Part shown: piece after piece, positions 12,242 to 22,935 of the stretch
Numbering within the stretch: the first letter of the stretch is position 1
Layout of the letters: each line of letters opens with the position of its first letter
NCBI GenBank assembly: GCA_023159155.1
Contig: JAJNNX010000004.1
Coordinates: forward strand, 248,001-312,000
Direction: 5' to 3'
Length of the DNA stretch: 64,000 nucleotides
Source: Ustulina deusta
Taxonomy: Eukaryota; Ascomycota; Sordariomycetes; Xylariales; Xylariaceae
Translations under genes and position numbers: made by a program
The notes under the pieces: generated by a model
What the model saw: the letters and a program-made list of their open reading frames with translations, nothing else
The model's database searches: none
What the model was told of the DNA's origin: nothing

Positions 12242-13064
12242 ATGGCCCCAAAGAAAGGTGGCGAGGGCAGCAAGAAAGCTGCTGGCCAGGCCCGGAAGGC
12301 CGAAGCCGCCGCCGCCAAAGTTGCCGCAGAGGATGCGAAAAAGGCGGCTGCTGAAGAGTCCGATTGGAAAAAAGGCGCAAAGGATAGCGCTAAGAAGTAT
12401 GTTGCGTGTTTCTTCGCGCTGGGCTGGTCAATCAAGAATCGCATTCACCCGTGTCATGAAAGATCATCTCAGATAACCCCCTACCTTAGTCCCAGACACC
12501 CAAGTAATGCAGCCGCTAATGAGTGCTGTTTGCTATAGAGAATTAGAAGCCGCTAAGAAGGAAGAACAAGCGCGGAAAAGGGCTGAACGAGACGCACTTC
12601 TCGCTGAAGAGGAAAAGAATACCCCCGGTCGGGCAACACCCAAGAACTCGAAAACGGCAGCAAAGAAAACCAACAGGGGCCTGGATGCAGCCCTTGGAGC
12701 ACTCGATCTTGACGACAAAAAACTCCCAGAGCTAGCAGCTAGTAACATTGACGACGCTTTCGATGTCCTCGCTGATGTCGAATCCGGATCAGTACAAATC
12801 GACAGACACCCCGAAAGGAGAGCCGAAGCTGCATACAAGGCCTACAAGGAAAACCGAATGACAGAGATGCGAGAAGAAGGGCTCAAGCTCAAACTGAGCC
12901 AGCGAATCGAGCGAATCGACCGCGAATGGAAGAAGCACCCCGATAACCCGAATAGCGTCAATTACAACAAACCCCGCCTCGCCTATAATGCCACCAAGGA
13001 AGAAATACAGGAATTTGCAAAGGCAGAGAGAGAGAGGGCAGAAGCGAGACTCACAGTACGCTAA
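12242..13064 (+). CDS. CCDC124/Lso2-like ribosome-associated protein (DUF1014)
   Basis: Two exons, 12242-12396 and 12539-13064, joined at AA|A give 226 residues. The N-terminus is a Lys/Ala/Glu-rich helix (starts MAPKKGGEGSKKAAG, then long AKKAAAEE stretches), followed by KKELEAAKKEEQ. The middle holds LDAALGALDLDD, and the C-terminal half carries the HPERRAEAAYKAYKE and NPNSVNYNKPR segments typical of the DUF1014/CCDC124 family. In yeast and man, Lso2/CCDC124 bind the mRNA channel and intersubunit space of idle ribosomes and help recovery from dormancy. The fungal homologue is longer than yeast Lso2 and closer to animal CCDC124. The intron has donor GTATGT and a GCTAAT branch site near 12515. 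The ATG is the first in frame. Family call is firm; the ribosome hibernation role is by homology. Confidence 0.85.
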
Positions 13065-13949
13065 GGCTGTTGTTGACTCGATTGTCTCTACCAGGGTTAT
13101 ATATGAGCTATCAACAAACCGGATAGCGCATGCTGGAGTATGTCCAGAAACACGGATCACGGTCGAGGAAAAAGAGAGAAAAAAAAGGACTGCCTATTTA
13201 CAATCACAACATTTAACTACCACACAACAGTGGTGGTACCGAGGTGCTCTATGTCCATCAGAACCTTGAAGCGCCCGACGTAGGGCATGGCGTCTGGCAA
13301 GAAGAAACATACGGGGGTGAATAGGTATTGTGATTCTTTTCCAGGTTTCTTTTGTTGTGGAAGGAAGGGGTCACGAGGCTCAAAGCGGACAAGGCTTTGC
13401 AGTGTAAGCCGAGGTATGCCAAGAGTGCTTTAGACAATGAACAGAATAGAGTGGTACATACGCATACCTGGGTTAGTACCTACCTTTAGGTAAGCATAGA
13501 GGATGAGCAATGGATGACAGGCTAGGCTAGTGTCGTGGAAAGCGTGACCGGATAGCGTTTTCCTTGCAATCAGGAACCAGGGATCTGGTCTCGTGACATG
13601 ATAAAAAAAAAGGCATTAGCCGGCCTGAAAAATGGGGTAGAGCCGTCAAGTTCGGCAACCCTCGGCTCGGGGAAATCTGGAGAGATGCTGGGGTTGCATT
13701 TTCCGCAGTGCCCATGACGTTCGCGGCTTTTCTAGTCAATCAATTGACGTCTATCTATTGGACCCCGGATCCGCATCCTTTCCCTCCACCACTCAAATAC
13801 ATGCTCTCCCTTTCCCCGACAACCTTCGTCTATTCTTTGACAACAGGTATTCGTAACTACATTTCTTAGACAACTCTTAGCTATTTATTTGTGCGAAAGT
13901 CTAGCACGACTATTGCGCCCGAGAGACCCGACGAGTCGGTGGCGCAGGA
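13065..13949. other. intergenic, carrier promoter
   Basis: Upstream of the Leu5-like carrier gene. The stretch 13780-13860 is pyrimidine-rich, as in many fungal 5' leaders. No reading frame of note is present. Confidence 0.4.
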
Positions 13950-15219
13950 ATGCCATCGGCTCTCCCGAACCATGGCTCGATCGCCGAGATGCGAGAGGGA
14001 AACGCAGATATCCTTGTCGGCAAGGTGGACGGAGCCCTCAGGAGGGCGAGTACCGTCATCACGACGGCGACCGACAAGGACTCCAGCCCAGCGCCTGTCG
14101 CCGGGGATCGCGCGGTAGCGGCGGGGCAGGGAAAGCAGAAACCCAACAAACACGGCATGGACTACATCATACGGTCCTTCGTGGCCGGCGGCGTGGCCGG
14201 ATGCGCAGTATGTGACGTTCTTCGCGCCTTCTTGCCAGCCAGGGACTGGGGGGCGAATGATATCATGCTAACTTGTTTCCCCACAGGCCAAGACAACCGT
14301 GGCGCCCCTCGACCGGGTCAAGATCCTCTTCCAGACGAGCAACCCGCAATTCGCGAAATACGCGGGCTCATGGGCGGGCCTGGGCCGCGCGCTGAAGGAC
14401 ATCTACGCGCAACACGGCATGGCGGGGCTATTCCGGGGCCATTCGGCCACTCTCCTCAAGATCTACCCCTACGCCGCCATCAAGTTCGTCGCATACGAGC
14501 AATACCGCGCGCTCATGATCGGCGCGCGGCACCAGGAGACATGGCTCCGCCGGTTCTCGGCCGGCGCGCTGGCCGGCCTGACCTCCGTCCTCTTCACGTA
14601 CCCGCTGGAAGTGATCCGCGTGCGGCTGGCCTTCGAGACCGGCGTCCGGAGCCCCTCGTTGCTCGACATCTGCAAGAAGATCTACCACGAACACCCGCTG
14701 CCCGCTCCCAATAATCCGGCCGTCGCGGCGGCGGCCGCCGCTGCCGCAGCCGCAGCGCCGCGCTCCGGCATCGTGAATTTCTACCGCGGCTTCTCGACCA
14801 CCATGCTGGGCATGATCCCGTACGCGGGCATCTCGTTCCTGACGCACGACACCATGGGCGACGTGTTCCGGTCCTCGCTGCTGCGCGAGCACGCCACGCT
14901 CCCGCAGCCCGCCAACGCGCCGGCCGACAAGGCCGCGCCGCTGCGCGCCTGGGCCGAGCTCACCGCCGGCGGCCTCTCGGGCGCCGTCTCCCAGACCATC
15001 TCGTACCCCCTCGAGGTCATCCGGCGCCGCATGCAGGTCGGCGGGGCCGTCGGCGACGGCCGCCGCCTGCGCATCGCCGAGACGGCCGGCATCATCTTCA
15101 AGGAGCGCGGCCTCTCCGGCTTCTTCGTCGGCCTCACCATCGGATACGTCAAGATCACCCCCTTGGCCGCCGTCAGCTTCTACACGTACGAGCGCACGAA
15201 GACGCTGCTGGGTATATAG
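13950..15219 (+). CDS. mitochondrial carrier, Leu5/SLC25A42-type (CoA carrier)
   Basis: Exons 13950-14207 and 14287-15219 give 396 residues. Three tandem carrier repeats are visible, each with its signature: APLDRVK (about 92-98), TYPLEVIRVR in repeat 2, and SYPLEVIRRR in repeat 3. An approximately 75-residue low-complexity N-terminal extension precedes the first helix (YIIRSFVAGGVAGC). Fungal Leu5 and animal SLC25A16/A42 carriers move coenzyme A, or keep it, in the mitochondrial matrix; the overall pattern here fits that branch best. Repeat 2 is interrupted by an alanine run (about 12 Ala) encoded by GCC/GCG repeats at about 14722-14758, between ICKKIYHEH and IVNFYRGF. The second exon is much more GC-rich in third positions than neighbouring genes. 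The branch within the carrier family is inferred; the carrier family itself is certain. Confidence 0.88.
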
Positions 15220-16398
15220 CACGAACGAAAGGCGGGGTGTGTGTCGCTGTACATGAAGGCAGGGGGGGGGGGGGGGGAGAGGTTCCCTTTTTTTTTTTTC
15301 CTCCCTTCTTTGCATCTACACTACTTTCCCCGTGTCGAGCATCATTGGCGTACTAAGGCGTTTCTCCCACCCGGGTTTGGCTTTTGGTTTTCTGTGTTTG
15401 TTTTGCTCCTTTGGGAATATACCATGATGGATGGATGGGTGGCATGCTTGAAAGAAGACCACGAATCGCGTTCGCGGATTCATGAAGGTCGAACTGGACT
15501 GGCCTGGCCTGGGTTGGGCTGGGTTGGGTTGGGCTGGGCAGCTTTTTTTTTTATTACTTACATAGGTACCTACTAGATTTAGAGATAGGCATCGATCGAT
15601 GACCGAGGAATCGTATATATAGATCACACTCACGGACTCATCATTACACTAGAGGAAGAAGATGGATTTGCGCAATATGTTGTAGAACAACTAAACATCC
15701 TGCTATCTCCCTTGATCGTTTATCTGTGCTGTTGACTCGGAATTTGTCTTTGCGGTGGAGAAAAACTTCGGGGGAAGATGACTGACTACCTGGATTCATT
15801 CTATGGCCAGCTAGATACCAACAGGGAGAAACGGTGGGTCGGAAACGAATCATGGGAATCAACTCGATGTATATATACCTTTTGTTTACAGGTTGGCAAG
15901 CATTGGCGAGCGAGAACATTTGGCCTGATTTACGCTATGGTAGAGATCTAGTAAGGGATAGTAAAAGTGTTGACGATGACTATACTCTATCATGTAAATC
16001 TAGAAACTTGAGTTTATACTAATAAGACCACCAAACTTGAAAGACTACCGATATATATACCTAGTTGATAACCAAGTTGTTTAAAGTGGCTATATTGAAG
16101 AGTGGTGCTAAAGACGAGTAGTAATCAGCTAAGAGCCGTATTACGAGGCAAGTAGTGCCTGCTTCTCTCCCCCCTCTATCCCCTTTTCGTTCTCATCTTT
16201 ACGTATCGACATAGATTCATATATCCAAGGCAGAGTCAAACCCTCCAAACGCCAATTCCAATACGAAAAAAGCGCCCGATCTGAGACCTTCGTGCGCCGA
16301 GTCGATGCTGTGCCTCCAGCTAAAAGGGAATAGAAAAATAACATAGTATGTATTGGGATTATAATGGCATATGTGGCCAGTGTTCGTTCATCGAAACG
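15220..16398. other. convergent intergenic region with low-complexity runs
   Basis: 3' flanks of the carrier and TM9 genes. It contains a run of 16 G at 15262-15277, a T run at 15288-15299 and a GGGTT/GGGCT repeat at 15511-15538. No gene is recognised. Confidence 0.5.
15511..15538 (+). repeat. GGG-run repeat, potential G-quadruplex
   Basis: Six GGG triplets separated by TT or CT. The spacing satisfies the usual G-quadruplex pattern (four GGG with short loops) with room to spare. It lies about 300 bp past the carrier stop codon, on its sense strand, so it could be in the 3' UTR. Confidence 0.6.
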
Positions 16399-18699
16399 TT
16401 AGTCTACCTTGATAGCACTATTTAGTTATGATATTAGCATATACTCGTGATGTAGCGTTGAGTGAACAATATCTAGACTGAAAGAGAAACGGAGGGAACT
16501 CACCCATATAGTTTCCGAATGAAAGTATAGGCTGATAAGAAGCCAACGGTTCCCGTCAGTAGGCCATAAACACAACAGGCCATGAAACTGTACACAAAAA
16601 ATAACATGGAGCTGACGAAGCCAGTAATATGTAGCTTGAAGAAGTAATACCAGATACTGTAAAGAAACACCCAAAGGGCACTGCCGCCACCGACTGCGAA
16701 CGACTGCCACCACCAGTGGTAATTCTCAGAGCATAGTTGGACGTAAATCGTGACGATCGTAACTTCGGCAACCGTGACAATGAGAATGAGAGATACAACA
16801 CCCAGGAAGCCAAAGACATAGTAAAAACCGCTTTTGTCCTGCCAGACGGACTGGAAGACGAAGAGAAGCTCGACGAAAATGACGGTAAAAGGTACTAAGC
16901 CGGCGAATAAGATCGATTGCAAGCTCTTGATATACCATGCTTGTTGTGGCACTTGGCGAGCGGTATTGGACGTTTTTGTCGGGTTTTCCCAGGAACCTGA
17001 ACGGGCATAGCCATACCAGGAGCCCAAATAGACGAGTGGGACCTGGATGCAAAGCCAGAGAAGAGCAATTGCGACGAGCGTTCCAAACGGGATGGCGGTG
17101 CTTGACGCCTGCGCCCAAACAAACAGGTTTAATATGAAGAGGAGCGCAAAAAGCAGACCGGGGAAGAAACAGGCTGTGATGAGAGCGTTCTTCCCGAAGT
17201 TGACACCACCGAAGCCCTGGTAGACTTTGGCGGAGAAATAGCCTGAGAAAATTCCGGCAAGCACAAACAGGCCAAATCCAAAACTGAGGAAGCCACCCCG
17301 GAAGCTAGGATTCAGGATTCCAATGGCACTGAGAGAAATTAATCCAACAGCCATAAACAACACCTGGGTGCCTGAGCCAACTAGGGGTGCAAGCAAGTGT
17401 CCGTACTGCGGTCTTCGGAAAACATCTCCATGCAACAACTTCCAACCTGTCACGTCCTCGAGGGCTTCATCATCAGATGCGTCGTCTGGTAGATTGTCCA
17501 CTTCATTCTCTTGCTCGAGAAGACCAAGACCATGTTTCTCCGGCTTTGGAGAACGCGGATGAGGCCCTGATTTCAGTTTTGGACCGGCTTCCACAGAGCC
17601 TTCCCTGTAGCCCTTGATGTCGGTTCGGATTGTCTTGGATAGAATCATGATGACAATTCCACTCAGGAGTCCACAGATGATCAAGGAGTTGATGATCGCG
17701 AGCCAATGAATTCTTGAACCCTCTTCCTGGTTTACGAAATATAAATCCCAGCGTCTGTCCCACTCGACCGACTCATCTTCACGGAAATATACCGAATAGG
17801 AATAAGGGATAGCCACTGTATCGTCGTCATCGCCCTCGTCTAGGTAGTCGTAGTGGTTGTCCGGGTGCTGCTCTTCTATAGAGAGGTCCTCAGTCTTGTT
17901 CGGGGGCATGTATAATTCAAAGTTATCCTCGATGTCCTGTAGTTCAACTGGGCAGCCGTTTTCTCGCTTGTTGTTTGGACCAGCGCTCTTGGTGTAGACC
18001 TCGAACCCCACGACCACCTTGCCACCCCTTTCGCCAGCACGGCCAGGCGCTCTTCGGTGACGGATAACGATAGTATGATGGTTGTTCAGAAAATAACGAG
18101 GCTTGCCGGTGCTTGCGTCATACTTGGCGAAGCCCAATTTAAAGCCGGCAGCGTAGTATTTCCGCGTCTTATCAACGGTGACGAAGCTGGTAGCGCCTGG
18201 CAAATTGTCCACGATCCATTCCACGACATAGCCATCTTTAACCAACTCTCTAGCGCGCCTCAGATCTCTTCTCGTCACCAGTTGGTCGCACAAAAAACTG
18301 CACTCGTTGTCGCGACCGACGGTTAAATCGATGTCGGAAATCTTGATGCGGTCTCCGCGGAGCACTTCGCCGAGGTTAAGCGATATGCTCTGGCCACTCA
18401 GCAGGCCTGAGGCGTGGGACTTGCCGGTGGGAGGGCAGACGAAGGGCAGATCGTAGTAGGCATATTGTAGTTGTGTGCTGTCGGAATAGACCTTGTTGAC
18501 CATTAATGGGATATGTTCGCCTTCCTCGTAGCTCTTGATTGACCATCCTAGACCACAGAGTGTCGTTAGGTGCCGGGTCCTACTCAACTGAAGCTGATCC
18601 TGAGGCGTTGGACTTACCCGGGATATAGAAGGCCTGCGCCTGAGAGATGACGAGAGACGACAGCAGCCACCTTAGGCCGGTTTGCATTATCCTCACCAT
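16399..18699 (-). CDS. TM9 superfamily / EMP70 membrane protein
   Basis: Endomembrane nonaspanin of 714 residues from three exons: 18699-18618, 18547-16504 and 16417-16399. The N-terminus is a signal peptide (hydrophobic WLLSSLVIS, then AQAFYIPG). It is followed by the large lumenal domain starting IKSYEEGEHIPLMVNKVYS, and then by nine hydrophobic segments from about residue 310 on. Yeast Emp70/Tmn and human TM9SF proteins sit in Golgi and endosomes and influence membrane protein sorting and metal homeostasis. The last exon is only 19 nt and encodes AIKVD-stop; KxD at the C-terminus is the conserved COPI-binding/Golgi retention signal of the family, so the splice is needed for function. Without splicing the frame ends at ...RKLYG. 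Donor GTGAGT and branch CTAAAT support the join. Confidence 0.92.
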
Positions 18700-19399
18700 G
18701 TTGTTACCGAGTGAACGCCTTCGAATGCTGCGTCACTCTGGCATTTAGGGGGGTCGTTTTTCAAGGTCTCGGGCTCAAGTACTACGCGTATCGCGCTGCG
18801 AGTTTCCAACACCCTATAAGGGCTCCCACAGGAGCGCGAGTCCTGGCCTCGGATAACGCAAGGGTCGTTGCTTATTCGCAGCTGAACCTGGGCGTGAAGC
18901 AGCCACTTCTTGGGTCGTAGGAGGATCGGGTTTCAGACGGGTTTGTTTGGGATTCGAAGGAGTAGGTGGCTATGCCGAGAGAATTATTCGAGCTTGGCAA
19001 GCGATGAACGAGTGTAATGGGTACATAGTACCACGAACCAGTGATACAAAGTAGAGGCTGATGCTTATAAGAAAGCGATCGAGCTAGGCCTGGATTACTG
19101 AAGATGGGCCGCTAAACCCTGAGACGCACTGGCCAAAACGGCGATAGATGAAGACCTGGATTGAAAGGGCAGACAATAACTTGTCTCTGATCGGATAGGT
19201 ACTGAGTAGCTAGGTATTTTCCCCCAGAATAGAGAGACGACACCAATTGACATGGAATGTGTAAAGATCCCAGGGACAGCAGGTAGGAACCACTAATGAT
19301 CAAAACTGGTTAGGTACCTAACCTATGTGAGTGGAGCTACCTTATCTAGGTAGGTACCTAGTTATCTCAGCGCTCAGACCAGCTAGCGCGTTTTTATTG
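18700..19399. other. intergenic, TM9 promoter and edge of AT block
   Basis: Upstream flank of the leftward TM9 gene. Composition is ordinary until about 19,390. Near 19310-19365 there is a dense CTAGGTAGGTACCTAG palindromic patch just before base composition drops. Confidence 0.45.
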
Positions 19400-22300
19400 T
19401 GGCTAATGGTACATGGCCCCACTAGCCTAAATTTCTGACCAATCATATTTTTTTCTAATTTTTCTACCTAAGCAACACGTAGCTAGTCTAAATACTCAAT
19501 ACGGACCTAATCGCAAGTAGATATACGCTATGCTTTAGTACAACTAGTATAGACCAAAATACTAGGTTTTCTTAACGCATAATAAACATATTATGTTCTA
19601 CTTCTGCTATTTTAAAAAAAATTACTCTAGCTATTTTTTAATACTAGAATCGTTACATTTTACCTAAATTCAACCAAAATAACGTTTTTTCCTTAAAGTA
19701 GTCCTAAGTTCTTAAAACTTTTAAATATTGCTTCTATTAATTATTAGTTAATACTTTACACGTTATATATTACCTTTATCCTATCTTCCGAATTATTATT
19801 CCTTAATAATACTAAAAATAACAAAAGCAAAAGCAAAAGCAACAATAATTTATACTATAATAACAAAAATAATAATAATATTATTACCTAGACTGTCTAA
19901 TTCTAGCATTAACTACGCAACCAAAAAAACATATGCCAAGCTTGCAATTTTTTATACAAAATAAAGCAGTATAATATCAAAAGTCTTATTATAGCTTAGG
20001 TTAGCTTAGGAATATCTTACGCTATAAGAAAACGTACTATATTTCTAATAAATGCTTTATTAAATAATAATATCCGTAGAGCTTTATAAACTTATAGGGT
20101 TAATATTATAGTTTCTTATAAATCTAGAACTATTATTGCTTATTAGCTTTGCTAAAAGCTCTATATACTGCTTGCTAAGCTTATTTTTGCCAATTTCAAG
20201 CTATACAAAACTTAACTAGATTAGCTTACTATAATTACGCAAGTTTGCAGTATAGCTTAGCTTCAAAAAACTTTTAATAACGCTTAAGAAGTACTAAAAT
20301 CTAAAACACCTAAGCTTATATATTTAATTTTTTAGTTTTTTTAGAATTAGCAAATAGTACATAAGAATATTACCGAAGTTTTAAATAATAAAAATATTAG
20401 CTCGGAAACTTATCTATTTTTTTTTATTCTAATAAAAAAATACGCTTAAAATACTAGTATGTTTTTTTACTAGGTATTAGGCCTTTATATGTTAGCAAAT
20501 AAAACATTACAATATATTATAAACACTTTTGCTAACTTAAGCATTATTATTTTATATTAAACGCTTAACAGACTACTTACTAAAATATTAAACATAGCTC
20601 GGAATAATATTAAAATAGCTGCTTATAATCCTAACAAAATTATTATTTATAATAACTTTAATTTTATAAATAAAGTCCAAAAGTTAGCTAAAAACAAGCA
20701 AGATTACTTTGTTAATCTAACTACTGCTTGTTTTATAGCTTGCCCCTTATTATATGGCCCGCTTTTATAAAAATTTCTTAATCTAAAACAATCTTTTATA
20801 AAAATAATAATTCTAGAATACTTTATTCTAAAAAAACTATTATTTAATAAAGCTTCCTAATATTTTATAAAGTTTTTAATTAAGAACTTTTTTAAGTTTG
20901 AAAAATTGCTTAAGTTTTCTAAAGTTAAATATATTAAATATACGGATAGCCTATATTTATAGATTAGCGCAATTTTTAAAAACAAAAGAATAATTAATAG
21001 CAAGTTATTATTATATTTTTAATAGCGTGCTATAGCATAACTAACTAACTAATCTATATATTTAGGCATTTATAAAATCTATAAAAAGCTTTAGTAATAC
21101 TGCTTTAAATTTAAAAAATATAACAATCGATTAACCTTTATATATAGCAACTAAAAAACTACTTTTTTTATCCGCTACATTAAATATTTGCAATCTAAGG
21201 CTAGCAAGCCCTAGGAACATAAAAAATAAATACTTCTAGTCCTAGCCCTTTTTTATATTAAGCTTAATTATATTAAAATATTTTTTTATACTTTCTAAAA
21301 TATTAACAATAGTAAAATCTAATCAAGCGTTATTATTTTAATAAATATTAAATTTTTTTAATATTTAAAATATATCAATAAAAAAAATATTAAATATTAT
21401 TAAATAATTCTTTTACTAATTTATAGCTTTACGTTTTATATTTTTGCGCTTATAATAAAAAGACTTTGCAATAAAGGCCTTCTTATTTTCTGCAACAAAA
21501 ATATTAATATTAACTCGGTTTAAAAGCTTTTTGCTACAACCAATCCTAATATTTTAAATACAATCCTTAATAATATCTAGTTAACTATTTTTATACTTAA
21601 TAAATAAACCAGCAAATATTCTAACGTTTCTATTAATAATATTAATATTAAGTTCTATAGCTATTATAAACTAATATAAACTATTAAAATCTTATTAATT
21701 ATTTATAAAACTGTTTATTATAAAGATTTTAGCATACTAAAAAACATAATTTCTTAACTTTCGATTCTTTTCTAAAAAGGTCGCTCTTTGAACTATGGTC
21801 CAGAAATGCTATATTTTGCTTAGCTATTTTACAAAAATATTTCTAACAAAAGAACTTATAATATTATTTTTTAAAAAAGTCTTATTTGCTATATTACTAC
21901 TAGCAGCAGTTATAAACTTATCGACCTACTTTTAAAGCATATTAATACTAACTACGCCCTTAATATTAAATATAACAAAAACTCAACCTATAATATTATA
22001 GCTATATTTATTCGCCTAGCTCTTAATAGTAGCTATTTAGCTATTATTTAAAAATCTATTAAAAATACTTTTAATATTTATTCTAAAAAAACCTATATAT
22101 CTAGAAATACTATTATTAATATTATTTCTTATGCTTATAAACTATTTAAGGATAATATAACCAAACGTACGCTACAACCTAAAGCGTTTAATATTAAGAA
22201 TATTTACTAGCATAATCAAAAACCTCTTTTAAATAAAGTTAATAATTTTAATAATATTATTCCAGAAAAAGACAAAGCTGTTTAATATCTTATGCCTAGC

Positions 22301-22459
22301 CTAGCTAAAAATAGTACTTAAAATAAGATTATTAACTAGAAAAATAAAAAATAGTGTTTTTTTAATACTAATAAGCCTAATAACTTTTAAAAAATTGGTC
22401 TAGGCAACCTTAGTACTCTAGAGTAGTTTAGTTAGTTATATTGGTTAGTTATATATGCT

Positions 22460-22765
22460 ATAGCACTCCAGACTTATAGGCTCAGTTATTCAAGTATACT
22501 GTAGCATACTAACCTTAGGTAGATGTTTATAGCTATTATAATTATATAGTTAATATAATATTAATTAGCTAATATTTTTTTTTATTTGCTATAATATACC
22601 TAAATTAAGTTTTAAAAAAGTATAGTATACTATAGTATACTTAAATCAAGCTTTGAAATATTATAATATGTTATAGCATAGATCTTTTTAGTATTCCTTT
22701 CTGCTATAGCATACCTAGCATACTTAAAATGCCCTAAAGCTCTATTTAAGTGTGCTATAGCACAT
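22460..22765. repeat. cluster of short palindromes (TGCTATAGCA type)
   Basis: Within the AT island, copies and variants of the perfect 10-base palindrome TGCTATAGCA recur, together with AGTATACTATAGTATACT-like palindromes. The rest of the island has far fewer. They may be element ends, satellite-like units or chance in AT-rich DNA. Confidence 0.5.
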
Positions 22766-22806
22766 ATTCCTAGCTATTTATAGCCACTGCCTTACTAACA
22801 TTACTA

Positions 22807-22935
22807 CCTTTGCTACCGCTACTCCTACTACTACTACTACCCCTATTACTATTACTATTACTATTACTATTATTATTATTAGTAGCAGCAGCAGCAATAG
22901 CAATAGCAACAATAACAATAATAATAATAATAATA
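22807..22935. repeat. compound trinucleotide microsatellite
   Basis: Runs of CTA, ATT, AGC, CAATAG and AATA units follow one another inside the AT island. It is simple-sequence DNA, not coding. Confidence 0.8.

Noticed and set aside
14428..15315. 295-codon open frame antisense to the mitochondrial carrier
   Set aside because: It follows from the very GC-rich third positions of the carrier gene; its composition is R/G/E-rich with no domain.
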